From: an uncultured Clostridia bacterium
GTDB lineage: Bacteria > Bacillota > Clostridia > TANB77 > CAG-465
Direction of reading: 5' to 3'
Assembly: GCA_934169925.1 (NCBI GenBank)
Contig: CAKPOO010000002.1
Span: 1 to 64,000, forward strand
Length of the DNA stretch: 64,000 nt
Under the pieces are notes generated by a model. That model was not told where the DNA came from and did not search any database. It saw only the letters and a list, made by a program, of their open reading frames with translations. This document shows, in pieces, positions 18,120 to 26,196 of this stretch. The position numbers were made by a program, and so were the translations under genes. Position 1 is the first letter of the stretch. Every line of letters begins with the position of its first letter.

Positions 18120-18680
18120 ATGTCAAAACAAATTTGGAAAGCAGGTACAATGTTAAATCCAGTACCTGTTGTAATGGTTACATGTAAAGATGGAGAAAAA
18201 GAAAATGTATTAACAGTTGCTTGGACTGGAACAATATGTTCAGACCCAGCAATGACATATATTTCAATAAGAAAAGAAAGATATTCATATGATATTATAA
18301 AAAATTCAGGAGTATTTTGTATTAATTTGGTAAATGAAGATTTAGTTTATGCAACAGATTATTGTGGTGTAAGATCAGGAAAAAATGAAGATAAGTTTAA
18401 AAGCATGAACTTAGAAAAAGAAAAAGCTACAAATTTTGATTGCCCTATTATTAAAAAAAGTCCTGTTGTGCTTGAATGTAAAGTTGAAAAAATAGAAGAA
18501 CTTGGTTCACATGATATGTTTATAGCCAAAATATTAAATGTATTAGTTGATGAAGATTATATTGATGAAAATGGAAGACTTGATCTTGAAAAATGTAATT
18601 TAGTTACATATTCTCATGGTGAATATTTTAAAGTTGGCAAAAAGCTTGGTAAATTTGGATATTCTGTAAAAAAGAAATAA
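18120..18680 (+). CDS. Flavin reductase-like (FMN-binding split-barrel) protein
   Basis: The 186-residue protein fits the flavoredoxin/flavin reductase family, which binds FMN and moves electrons from NAD(P)H or ferredoxin. Family motifs are NPVPVVMVTCKDG, NVLTVAWTGTICSDPAMTYISIR and GVFCINLVN. It ends with FKVGKKLGKFGYSVKKK. Several cysteines occur. SD GAGGAG precedes ATG by 6 nt. It is the last gene of a probable cysS-femX-DUF6512-flavin reductase operon; partner and substrate are unknown. Confidence 0.82.
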   Translation: MSKQIWKAGTMLNPVPVVMVTCKDGEKENVLTVAWTGTICSDPAMTYISIRKERYSYDIIKNSGVFCINLVNEDLVYATDYCGVRSGKNEDKFKSMNLEKEKATNFDCPIIKKSPVVLECKVEKIEELGSHDMFIAKILNVLVDEDYIDENGRLDLEKCNLVTYSHGEYFKVGKKLGKFGYSVKKK

Positions 18681-18695
18681 ATTTTTCTACATTTA

Positions 18696-18724
18696 TTGAC
18701 AATTTAAAACTGTTAATATATACT
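18696..18724 (+). promoter_or_regulatory. Sigma-A promoter ahead of gene 18801
   Basis: TTGACA (18696), 17 nt, TATACT (18719). The leader of about 70 nt contains a five-codon mini-frame (18769-18786) whose stop overlaps the ribosome binding site of the next gene. Confidence 0.75.
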
Positions 18725-18800
18725 TAGCTTGTAAGTATTGTTTTAAGCCTTTTTATTATAAAGGTTAATTATGACTAGTTCTCTATAGGAGGGTAATATT

Positions 18801-19286
18801 ATGCAAGTAGCAGTAGACATACCTAGTGAACAATTTACAACTTTATTTTATGATTATGAAAGGAAAAGAAAAAGAAAAGTACGGAAGTACAAAGATAAAA
18901 AAGGATTCATAAAGATAGAATATGAAGAGTGCTTAAAATGGATAGAAGAGCTATGTAAAAAAGAAAAGGTTATAGAAGATTCAAGAGCAATTTTAAATGC
19001 TAACTTTTATGCATTAAAAAATAAACATAAATTCTACGAATTAAAAAGAGGTAAGTATTTACCAAGTAAGTTAAATACTGTACTTTTTGATAATAGATGT
19101 AGAATGGATAAGGTCGGAAAATTAAACTCATTTGTAAAGTATAAACGAAATGATGTTTATGAACTTTTAGTTTTATTACATTATGCAAAAAGTCAAGGCG
19201 TTATTAAGGATTTCTTGGATGTTCCGGATGTTTTCTTTGCAGTAAGGCAGCTTAAAGGTACGGGAGTAGAAATTTATTTTTATTAA
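18801..19286 (+). CDS. Unknown basic cytoplasmic protein
   Basis: I do not recognise this 161-residue protein. It is rich in Lys/Arg, especially at about 21-40 (YERKRKRKVRKYKDKK), and lacks signal or transmembrane segments. The middle contains two short Cys-containing helices. The basic N-terminal stretch suggests nucleic-acid contact, but that is inference. TAGGAGGG precedes ATG by 8 nt. It has its own consensus promoter and terminator. Confidence 0.7.
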   Translation: MQVAVDIPSEQFTTLFYDYERKRKRKVRKYKDKKGFIKIEYEECLKWIEELCKKEKVIEDSRAILNANFYALKNKHKFYELKRGKYLPSKLNTVLFDNRCRMDKVGKLNSFVKYKRNDVYELLVLLHYAKSQGVIKDFLDVPDVFFAVRQLKGTGVEIYFY

Positions 19287-19300
19287 AAAAATATTTTTTG

Positions 19301-19333
19301 TGTGGAGTGTAAAATACATTCCACATTTTTTTC
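19301..19333 (+). terminator. Terminator of gene 18801
   Basis: An 11-bp stem (19301-19311 with 19315-19325, one G-U) has a 3-nt loop and is followed by seven or more T. Confidence 0.85.
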
Positions 19334-19384
19334 ATTTATTGAATAAAAAATCTAATAATATAAATAATATTTATAGGTGATAGT

Positions 19385-19816
19385 ATGAATGATGATATTG
19401 AATTTTTAAAATATATTTATCAAAATGTAAAAATGGCAGAAACTTCTACTTTGACATTAATAAAAGTTAGAAATAAAAATGACGATATTGAAGAAATTTT
19501 AAAGTCTCAAGTAAGAGAATGGAGAAAGATTACTACTTCTGTTAAAAATATGTTAAAAAGAAGAAAAATTGAAACTAAAGATATAAACATTGCAACTAAG
19601 ATTATTTCATATTTTGGTATAAAAATAAATTTATCAAAAGATGATTCAAAAAAAGAAGTGGCAGCTTTAATGATAAATGGTAATAATATGGGAATTGAGC
19701 AAATTTATAAAAAGATGGAAGAATTAAATATAAAAAGTAAATTTATTAAAAATTTAGGTGAAAGAATTATAAAAATTCAAGAAAATAATAATGAAATTTT
19801 GAAAAAGTATTTATAA
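19385..19816 (+). CDS. Unknown small helical protein
   Basis: I do not recognise this 143-residue protein. It appears all-helical, with alternating hydrophobic and charged residues and no membrane segment. A short Met/Asn-rich turn at about 97-104 (MINGNNMG) separates two helical halves, which resembles the layout of small four-helix proteins (ferritin-like or coat-like), but metal ligands are not convincing. AGGTGATAGT precedes ATG. It lies just upstream of the promoter for the tRNA-like RNA. Confidence 0.65.
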   Translation: MNDDIEFLKYIYQNVKMAETSTLTLIKVRNKNDDIEEILKSQVREWRKITTSVKNMLKRRKIETKDINIATKIISYFGIKINLSKDDSKKEVAALMINGNNMGIEQIYKKMEELNIKSKFIKNLGERIIKIQENNNEILKKYL

Positions 19817-19820
19817 CATA

Positions 19821-19849
19821 TTTACAATTTATGTAATCTATGCTATAAT
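19821..19849 (+). promoter_or_regulatory. Sigma-A promoter of the tRNA-like transcript
   Basis: TTTACA (19821), 17 nt, TATAAT (19844) preceded by TGC (extended -10). It starts immediately after the stop of gene 19385. Expected start of transcription is near 19856. Confidence 0.8.
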
Positions 19850-19856
19850 GATTTTA

Positions 19857-20073
19857 GCAGTGACATACTGCATGTAATGTATAAATATACATTATTACTA
19901 CATATTATTTTTTTATTTATTTTAAAATTGGGGGATTAGATAGTAGCTTAGAAAGAGAAGAGCATGGTCATTTGATCAAGACATAGGTTCAAATCCTATC
20001 TATTTATTTACATTGTTATTTTTGTACCCCCTCAACCTAGGAGAAAGCTATTTTTTAGCTTTCTCCTTTTTTT
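19857..20073 (+). ncRNA. Candidate structured non-coding RNA with a tRNA-like domain
   Basis: About 215 nt lie between a consensus promoter and a strong terminator and hold no credible coding frame. Visible 5' to 3': hairpin GCAGT/ACTGC (19857-19871); a bulged A/T hairpin (19872-19903) and U-rich stretch; five G (19930-19934) that can pair with five C (20027-20031); and inside that clamp a cloverleaf at 19937-20006. Its parts are acceptor TAGATAG with CTATTTA, T-A at positions 8-9, D-stem GCTT/GAGC, and T-arm ATAGG-TTCAAAT-CCTAT. The anticodon arm is only TGGTC-ATTT-GATCA, with a four-base loop, and there is no CCA. It is not a decoding tRNA. tmRNA, 6S, SRP and RNase P signatures are absent. 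A Y-RNA-like tRNA mimic is possible but unproven. Confidence 0.6.
20040..20073 (+). terminator. Terminator of the tRNA-like transcript
   Basis: GGAGAAAGCTA (20040) pairs perfectly with TAGCTTTCTCC (20056), followed by seven T. Confidence 0.92.
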
Positions 20074-20117
20074 GTATTATTATTGTTAAATATATATAAA
20101 AATTTCTTTTATTTTGC

Positions 20118-20146
20118 TTGATTTTTGAAAAAAAGTGATGTATAAT
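20118..20146 (+). promoter_or_regulatory. Sigma-A promoter of the rimP-nusA-infB operon
   Basis: TTGATT (20118), 17 nt, TATAAT (20141). Confidence 0.75.
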
Positions 20147-20160
20147 TTAATTATTACGTG

Positions 20161-20186
20161 GTGAGAGGGTTGCAAAATCCTCTCAC
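20161..20186 (+). promoter_or_regulatory. Leader hairpin in the rimP 5' untranslated region
   Basis: GTGAGAGG (20161) pairs perfectly with CCTCTCAC (20179) around a 10-nt loop, right at the predicted transcript start and with no T run. It may stabilise or regulate the nusA operon message. Confidence 0.5.
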
Positions 20187-20210
20187 ATTTGTTAAATAGG
20201 AGAAAAAAGT

Positions 20211-20738
20211 ATGAATTTAAAAATCGAAGAAAATGTTAAAAAAATTATTACACCTAGTTTAGCAGAAGATGGCTTTGAACTTGAGTATATTGAGTATGTT
20301 AAAGAGGGAAATAATTACATTTTAAGAATTGTAATTGATAAAAAAGATGGAATTGTTAATATTGATGATTGTGAATTTATTAGCAGAAAAATAGAAGATG
20401 AAGTTGATAAAGCTATGAAAGGTGAATATGTTTTAGAAGTTTCATCACCTGGTGTTGAAAGACAATTAAAAAATATTGATTTATACAAAAAATATTGTGG
20501 TTTGGACATTTATTTGAAATTATTTAAAAAAGCTGAATTTGGAAAAGAAATTGAAGCAAATCTAAAAGATGTAAATATAGAAAATGAAGAAATAACTATT
20601 GTTTACCAAGATAAAGAATATGTTTTAAAAATAACTGATATTGCAAGTGCACACACAGTATATGATTTTAAAGATACTTTAAAAGGTAATAAAAATGTTA
20701 ATATGAATAAACTTAATAAGTTTAATAAAAAAGGGTAA
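20211..20738 (+). CDS. rimP: Ribosome maturation factor RimP
   Basis: RimP assists 30S subunit maturation. The 175 residues show the family pattern: PSLAEDGFELEYIEYVKEG, IVIDKKDGIVNIDDCEFISRKIEDEVD, and EVSSPGVERQLKN (about 75-90), then the Sm-like C-terminal domain. It is slightly longer than average through a polar tail (NMNKLNKFNKKG). TAGGAG precedes ATG by 8 nt. It is the first gene of rimP-nusA-ylxR-infB-rbfA-nrnA-truB. Confidence 0.93.
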   Translation: MNLKIEENVKKIITPSLAEDGFELEYIEYVKEGNNYILRIVIDKKDGIVNIDDCEFISRKIEDEVDKAMKGEYVLEVSSPGVERQLKNIDLYKKYCGLDIYLKLFKKAEFGKEIEANLKDVNIENEEITIVYQDKEYVLKITDIASAHTVYDFKDTLKGNKNVNMNKLNKFNKKG

Positions 20739-20763
20739 AATTATTTTTAGGGGGATTTAGAAA

Positions 20764-21837
20764 ATGAAAAGTGAAAAAATTAGTGCAAAAGAGTTATTTA
20801 CTGCAATTGATCAAATTTATGAAGAAAAGGGAATAACAAAAGAATATCTTATAGATTCTTTAAAAATGGCTTTAGAAGCTGCATATAAAAAGAATTTTGA
20901 AACAGAAGAAAATATTGTTATTGATTTAAATGAGCAAAATATAAAAGTTTATGCTATAAAAAATGTTGTTGCAGATGATGCAGAAATTGAAAATAAAGAT
21001 ACAGAAATTACTTTAAGCGCAGCAAAACAATATAACAAAAGAGCAAAAGTTGGTTCTACAATTAATATAGAAGTTACTCCTAAGAATTTTGGAAGAATTG
21101 CAGCAGCTGCAGGTAAACAAATAATAGTTCAAAGATTAAGAGAAGCAGAAAGAAATTTAGTATATACTCAATATTCAGGAAAACTTGGACAAATTGTAAA
21201 TGGTGTTGTTCAAAGAACAGATAAGTTTGGCACAATAGTTGACCTTGGTAGAGTTGAAGCTTTAATTCCTACAAAAGAACAAGTAAAAAATGAAAATTTA
21301 CAAACTCATCAAAAAATAAAAGCTTATGTTGAAAGTGTAACTGAGTCTGGAAAATTTGGACCTCAAATAGTATTATCAAGAAAATCACCAAATTTTGTCA
21401 GAAAATTATTTGAACTTGAAATACCTGAAATAATAGATGGTATTGTAGAAATAAAAGACGTTGCAAGAGAAGCTGGTAGCAGAACTAAAATTTCTGTTTG
21501 GTCAAATGATGAAAATATAGATCCTGTTGGAAGCTTAGTTGGTAAAAAAGGTATTAGAATACAACCGATAATTGATGAATTAAACGGTGAAAGAATTGAT
21601 GTTGTACCTTACAGTGAAGATGCACCAAGTTATATAATTAACGCACTTTCACCAGCAGAAATAGTTGCTATAGACATTAATGATGAAGAAAAAATGGCAA
21701 CAGTCGTTGTTTCAGATGAATCTTTATCTTATGCAATCGGTGCAGGTGGTCAAAATGTTAGACTTGCTGCTATACTTACTGGTTGGAAAATTGATATAAA
21801 AACAGAAACACAAATAAAAAATGTTGTTGTTGAGTAG
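20764..21837 (+). CDS. nusA: Transcription elongation/termination factor NusA
   Basis: NusA binds RNA polymerase and modulates pausing, termination and antitermination. The 357 residues contain the N-terminal polymerase-binding domain, an S1 domain (about 135-200), and two KH domains (VGKKGIRIQPIIDEL and IGAGGQNVRLAAILTGW). The C-terminal acidic repeats of proteobacterial NusA are absent, as usual in Firmicutes. AGGGGGAT precedes ATG. Position after rimP is the standard operon order. Confidence 0.96.
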   Translation: MKSEKISAKELFTAIDQIYEEKGITKEYLIDSLKMALEAAYKKNFETEENIVIDLNEQNIKVYAIKNVVADDAEIENKDTEITLSAAKQYNKRAKVGSTINIEVTPKNFGRIAAAAGKQIIVQRLREAERNLVYTQYSGKLGQIVNGVVQRTDKFGTIVDLGRVEALIPTKEQVKNENLQTHQKIKAYVESVTESGKFGPQIVLSRKSPNFVRKLFELEIPEIIDGIVEIKDVAREAGSRTKISVWSNDENIDPVGSLVGKKGIRIQPIIDELNGERIDVVPYSEDAPSYIINALSPAEIVAIDINDEEKMATVVVSDESLSYAIGAGGQNVRLAAILTGWKIDIKTETQIKNVVVE

Positions 21838-21847
21838 GTGAAAAAAC

Positions 21848-22114
21848 ATGAATCCTGTTAGAACATGTATAGCTTGTAGAAATAAAGATGACAAGAAAAA
21901 TTATATAAGAATTGTTTCTGGAAATGATAGAGTACCTGTTTTAGATGAAAAAATGAAAGAAAACAAAAGAGGTATCTATATTTGTAAAAATCATAAATGT
22001 GTGGAAAAATGCATAAATATGATTAATAAAAATAAATTAATAGTAAAGATTGATGTGGATTATAAATCTTTGAAAGATTTGTTAGAAAAAATTGATTCAG
22101 ATCTTTCTTTATAA
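21848..22114 (+). CDS. ylxR: YlxR/RnpM-family small RNA-binding protein
   Basis: The 88-residue protein begins PVRTCIACRNKDDKKNYIRIV and has KRGIYICKNHKCVEKC, the standard YlxR (DUF448) signature. Bacillus YlxR (RnpM) binds the RNase P RNA and modulates its activity. Four cysteines lie in two CxxC-like pairs. GTGAAAAAAC precedes ATG. It lies between nusA and infB as expected, but the L7Ae-like ylxQ gene that often follows ylxR in Firmicutes is absent here. Confidence 0.9.
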   Translation: MNPVRTCIACRNKDDKKNYIRIVSGNDRVPVLDEKMKENKRGIYICKNHKCVEKCINMINKNKLIVKIDVDYKSLKDLLEKIDSDLSL

Positions 22115-22139
22115 ATTTAAGGTAGAAGGAAAGTTGAAT

Positions 22140-24857
22140 TTGGAAAATATGGAAAATAAAAAAAATATGAAAAATAATGAAAAGAAGCAAGAACAAATGC
22201 ATATTATTAGAAGAAATGTTAGAGTTATTAATACAAATGGTGAAAAAAGCGAAGTAGATCAAATAACTACTAGTATTGCTGGAGATATAAAAAAATCTCA
22301 TGTTACAGTTGGTGATCAAAATAGAAAGAGTGTTCCAAAGAAAAATAATAATGTAAATGGTACTCAAAGAAGAGATAGTAATTCATTAAAAAGACCAAAA
22401 TTTGGACAAAATAGGAACACAAATATTGTTATAACAAGAAATGGAAAGCCTATTGAACCACCACAACCTAAGCTCGAACCAAAACAAGCAGTTCAAGAAA
22501 AGAAACCAGTTGTTAATGCAAATACTTCTAATAATGAAAGAAATAGTAATAATGTAGTAGAAAATAATTCTGATAAAAAGAATTTTTCAAAAAACAATGC
22601 TTCTGATAAAAATTATAATAAAGAAAGAAATAATAATTATAATAGATATAACAAATATAACAAAGATGGTAGAGATAATAAGGAAAACTCAAATTCAGAT
22701 TACAAACCAAGAAGAAATTTTTCAAATAATGGAAATGGTAAAGATAGAAACTTTAATGGTAGGGATAATAATCAATCAAACTTTAAATTTAGAAATTCTT
22801 CATATCAAGTTGATAAATTTATGAAACAATCTGCTACTCTTCCAGTAGAAACTAAAGAGACAAGAGATTTTTCAAATGATAAGAAAAAATATTCTGAAAA
22901 ACCTATCATTGAGAATAAAAAAGAAAAACTTGATAAAAATAAATTAAGAGAACAACATTCAAGAGTTGCTACATCTAGATTAAGAGGAATGGATATTGAT
23001 TCAGAAGGATTAATGGATCTATATGAAAGAGATTCTGATACTTCTAAAAAATCAGCAAGAAAAAATAAAAAGCAAAAAGTTGAAATGAAACAAACAAAAA
23101 TTATTCCTATGACTGAGGTTACACTTCCAGAAGTTATGACTGTTAAGGATTTTGCTGAAAAAATTAAAAAACAAGCATCAGAAGTAATTGGAAAATTATT
23201 TAAACTTGGAATAATGGCAACTGTAAATCAAGATATAGATTTTGATACAGCATATTTAATAGCAGAGGAATTTGGAATTGAAGCTAAAAAAGAAGTAGTT
23301 GTTACAGAAGAAGATATCTTATTTGATGAAAGTGAAGATAAAGAAGAAGATTTAGTTCCAAGACCACCAATAGTTGTTGTTATGGGACATGTAGATCATG
23401 GTAAAACTTCACTTCTTGATAGATTAAGAAAAGCAAATGTTGTTGAAGGTGAAGCTGGTGGTATAACTCAACATATAGGTGCGTATAAAGTTGATGTTAA
23501 TGGAAGAGAAGTTTGCTTTTTAGATACACCAGGACATGAAGCTTTTACTGCCATGAGAGCAAGAGGTGCTCAAGTTACTGATATTGCGATTATTGTAGTT
23601 GCAGCAGATGATGGTATAAAACCACAAACAATTGAAGCTATAGATCATGCTAAAGCAGCAGGTGTTTCCATTGTTGTTGCTATAAACAAAATTGATAAAC
23701 CAACTGCAAATGTTGAAAGAGTAAAACAAGAATTAATGGAAGTTGGCCTTGTTCCTGAAGAATGGGGTGGAGATACAATTTGTGTTCCAATTTCTGCTAT
23801 GACTGGTGAGGGAATTGATAACTTACTTGAAATGTTAATTTTAGTTGCTGATATGAAAGATTTAAAAGCAAATCCAAATAAGCAATCAAAAGGTACTGTA
23901 CTTGAAGCAAGACTTGATAAAACAAAAGGTACTATTGTTTCAATGATTGTTCAAAGAGGTCAATTAAATGTAGGAGATACAATTGTTGTAGGAGACATGG
24001 TTGCAAAAGTTCGTGCTATGAAGGATGATAAAGGAAGAAGAGTTAAAATGGCAGGACCATCTACACCTGTAGAAGTACTTGGATTATCACACGTTCCTGA
24101 AACAGGTGAAGTTTTCTATGAAGTTGACGATGAAAAAACAGCAAAACAATTAATTGAAAAAAGAAAAGCAAAAGCTCGTAGAGATTTAATTAGACAAGGA
24201 AGCAAAGTAACACTTGATGATTTATTTGGCCAAATTAAAGATGGTAAAATTAAAGACTTAAATATAATCATAAAAGCTGATGTTCAAGGTTCAGTTGAGG
24301 CATTAAAAGAATCTTTATTAAAACTTTCAAATGATGAAGTTAGGGTTAAAATTTTACATGCTACAACTGGTGGAATTAGTGAAAGTGATGTAACACTTGC
24401 TTCTGTTTCAAATGCAATTATAATTGGATTTAATGTAAGACCAGAAAATGCAGCTGCATTACAAGCTGAAAAAGAAAAAGTTGACATGAGATTTTATAAC
24501 GTAATATATGATGCTATAAATGATGTAGAAGATGCATTAAAAGGACTTGCACCTAAAAAATATAAAGAAGTTATGCTTGGAACAGCAGAAATTAGAAAAA
24601 TATTTAAAATTACAGGTGTTGGTATTGTTGCTGGTTGTTATGTTAAATCAGGTAAAATTGTAAGAAACCAAATGGTAAGAGTTGTTAGAGATTCTATAAT
24701 CATTCTTTCTGTAAAAATCGATAACTTAAAAAGAGAAAAAGATGAGGTAAGAGAAGTTGCAGAAGGATATGAATGTGGAATAAAACTTGAAAAATTTAGT
24801 GACATTAAAGAGGGCGATATCTTAGAATGTTACGAATTAGTTGAAGAAAAAAAATAA
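22140..24857 (+). CDS. infB: Translation initiation factor IF-2
   Basis: IF-2 places initiator tRNA on the 30S and promotes subunit joining. The N-terminal 330-400 residues are Asn/Lys/Arg-rich and disordered, as in many Firmicutes. The GTPase domain starts with GHVDHGKTSLLDRL (near 416) and continues with DTPGHEAFTAMRARG and NKIDKP; the beta-barrel domains and C-terminal fMet-tRNA domain follow. The start is uncertain: TTG 22140 lies 9 nt after AGAAGGA, whereas the first ATG (22149) is 18 nt away. The gene starts about 25 nt after ylxR and ends 15 nt before rbfA. Confidence 0.95.
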   Translation: MENMENKKNMKNNEKKQEQMHIIRRNVRVINTNGEKSEVDQITTSIAGDIKKSHVTVGDQNRKSVPKKNNNVNGTQRRDSNSLKRPKFGQNRNTNIVITRNGKPIEPPQPKLEPKQAVQEKKPVVNANTSNNERNSNNVVENNSDKKNFSKNNASDKNYNKERNNNYNRYNKYNKDGRDNKENSNSDYKPRRNFSNNGNGKDRNFNGRDNNQSNFKFRNSSYQVDKFMKQSATLPVETKETRDFSNDKKKYSEKPIIENKKEKLDKNKLREQHSRVATSRLRGMDIDSEGLMDLYERDSDTSKKSARKNKKQKVEMKQTKIIPMTEVTLPEVMTVKDFAEKIKKQASEVIGKLFKLGIMATVNQDIDFDTAYLIAEEFGIEAKKEVVVTEEDILFDESEDKEEDLVPRPPIVVVMGHVDHGKTSLLDRLRKANVVEGEAGGITQHIGAYKVDVNGREVCFLDTPGHEAFTAMRARGAQVTDIAIIVVAADDGIKPQTIEAIDHAKAAGVSIVVAINKIDKPTANVERVKQELMEVGLVPEEWGGDTICVPISAMTGEGIDNLLEMLILVADMKDLKANPNKQSKGTVLEARLDKTKGTIVSMIVQRGQLNVGDTIVVGDMVAKVRAMKDDKGRRVKMAGPSTPVEVLGLSHVPETGEVFYEVDDEKTAKQLIEKRKAKARRDLIRQGSKVTLDDLFGQIKDGKIKDLNIIIKADVQGSVEALKESLLKLSNDEVRVKILHATTGGISESDVTLASVSNAIIIGFNVRPENAAALQAEKEKVDMRFYNVIYDAINDVEDALKGLAPKKYKEVMLGTAEIRKIFKITGVGIVAGCYVKSGKIVRNQMVRVVRDSIIILSVKIDNLKREKDEVREVAEGYECGIKLEKFSDIKEGDILECYELVEEKK

Positions 24858-24872
24858 AAGGTGGTGCATAAT

Positions 24873-25217
24873 ATGCAAAGAGCACAAAGATTAGAACAAG
24901 ATGTAAAAGTAGCTTTAAGCCAAATTATATCTTATGAAGTAAAAGAACCATCAGTTACAGGTCTTATATCTGTAACTGATGTAAAAATTACACCTGATCA
25001 AAAATATGCTAAAGTTTATGTTAGTATATTTACAAAAGGTGATAATAAAAAAGTATTAGAAGCTTTAAAGAAAGCCTCTGGGTTTATTAGATCATCACTT
25101 GGTACAAAAGTACGAATGAGAAATATACCAGAACTTCATTTTGAAATTGACGATTCTATGGAATATGGCCAAAAAATGGACAAACTAATAGATGAAATCG
25201 TAAAAAAGGAAAATTAG
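24873..25217 (+). CDS. rbfA: Ribosome-binding factor A
   Basis: RbfA binds the 30S near helix 1 of 16S rRNA and is needed for maturation and cold adaptation. The protein of 114 residues begins MQRAQRLEQDVKVALSQII and contains the KH-type fold with VKITPDQKYAKVYVSIF and ELHFEIDDSMEYGQKMD. AAAGGTGGT sits 7-8 nt before ATG 24873. It is 13 nt from the DHH phosphoesterase gene, in the standard operon order. Confidence 0.94.
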   Translation: MQRAQRLEQDVKVALSQIISYEVKEPSVTGLISVTDVKITPDQKYAKVYVSIFTKGDNKKVLEALKKASGFIRSSLGTKVRMRNIPELHFEIDDSMEYGQKMDKLIDEIVKKEN

Positions 25218-25230
25218 AAAAGAGGGTTTT

Positions 25231-26196
25231 ATGTTTAAAGAGGCAATAGATTTAGTAAATAATTCAAATACTATATATGTTGTTGGTCATCAAGGGCCAG
25301 ATGGAGATGCTATAGGTTCATCGTTTGCAGTTTGTTTAGCAATGAGAAAAATTGGAAAAAAAGCAAATGTTATAATGCCAAAATGTTCAGAGTCATTTAA
25401 GTTTTTACCAGGTATAGATAGTGCTGTAGAGTGTGTTAAAGAGCCTGAATATGATTTACTTATTGCAGTTGATTGTTCTGATAAAGCAAGACTTGCAATT
25501 TTACCAGAAGATTATAACAAAGCAAAAAAAGTTTTGATGATTGATCATCATGAAAAAGGTAATGTTTATGGAGATGTACAAGTAATAGAAAGTACTATGC
25601 CTGCTGCATGCCAAATAACATTTGATTTTTTAACAGCATTAAACATAGAAATAGATAAAGATATTGCTACATATCTTTACACTGGTCTTATGACAGATAC
25701 TGGAAGTTTTAATTATGCAACAACTAGACCATCAACATTAATTGCTGCTGCAAAGTTAATTGAAAAAGGAATTGATTTTAGTGGTATTTGTCAAAAGTTA
25801 AATCATACAATAAAAGAAGGAAAATTAAGACTTATATCAAAAACTATTGATAATATGGAAGTGTATTTTGATGGAAAATTAAGATATGCATATATAGATT
25901 ATGAAACAGTAAAAAAATTAGGACTAGATGATGAAGAATCAGAAGGTATGACAAACTATTTAAAAATGGTTGAAAATACTGAAGTTGCAGCTTATGTAAG
26001 ACAAAGAGAAGATGGAAGTAACAAAGTAAGTCTTCGTTCAAATGGTAATGTTGATGTTTCAAAAATTGCTTTAATGTTTGATGGTGGTGGTCATAAAAGA
26101 GCTGCAGGTTATACAATGATAGATGCCTTAGATGTAGAAAAAGAAAAATTATTAAACGTAGTAGGAGAAATGTTAAATGATAATACCTCAAAATAA
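25231..26196 (+). CDS. nrnA: DHH/DHHA1 phosphoesterase, NrnA-type oligoribonuclease/pAp phosphatase
   Basis: NrnA degrades very short RNAs and dephosphorylates pAp. The 321 residues have the DHH motifs: GHQGPDGDAIGSS (near 18), a central DCSDKARLA, DHHEKG (near 108), and DTGSFNYATTRPSTL. A C-terminal DHHA1 GGGHKRAAGY follows (near 288). All metal-binding Asp/His residues look intact. SD AGAGGG precedes ATG. It overlaps truB by 20 nt and follows rbfA, as in many Firmicutes. Confidence 0.93.
   Translation: MFKEAIDLVNNSNTIYVVGHQGPDGDAIGSSFAVCLAMRKIGKKANVIMPKCSESFKFLPGIDSAVECVKEPEYDLLIAVDCSDKARLAILPEDYNKAKKVLMIDHHEKGNVYGDVQVIESTMPAACQITFDFLTALNIEIDKDIATYLYTGLMTDTGSFNYATTRPSTLIAAAKLIEKGIDFSGICQKLNHTIKEGKLRLISKTIDNMEVYFDGKLRYAYIDYETVKKLGLDDEESEGMTNYLKMVENTEVAAYVRQREDGSNKVSLRSNGNVDVSKIALMFDGGGHKRAAGYTMIDALDVEKEKLLNVVGEMLNDNTSK

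Noticed and set aside
19937..20006. A functional tRNA gene
   Set aside because: Acceptor, D and T arms form, but the anticodon loop has four bases, the D-loop lacks GG and no CCA follows; it is kept only as a tRNA-like RNA.
19857..20073. tmRNA or T-box leader
   Set aside because: There is no tag reading frame, no GGGGCTG-type acceptor, no T-box sequence and no aminoacyl-tRNA gene directly downstream.
22500..22830. Asn/Lys-rich stretch of infB as a separate or foreign gene
   Set aside because: It is in frame with the IF-2 GTPase domain, and disordered N-termini of this kind are normal for IF-2.
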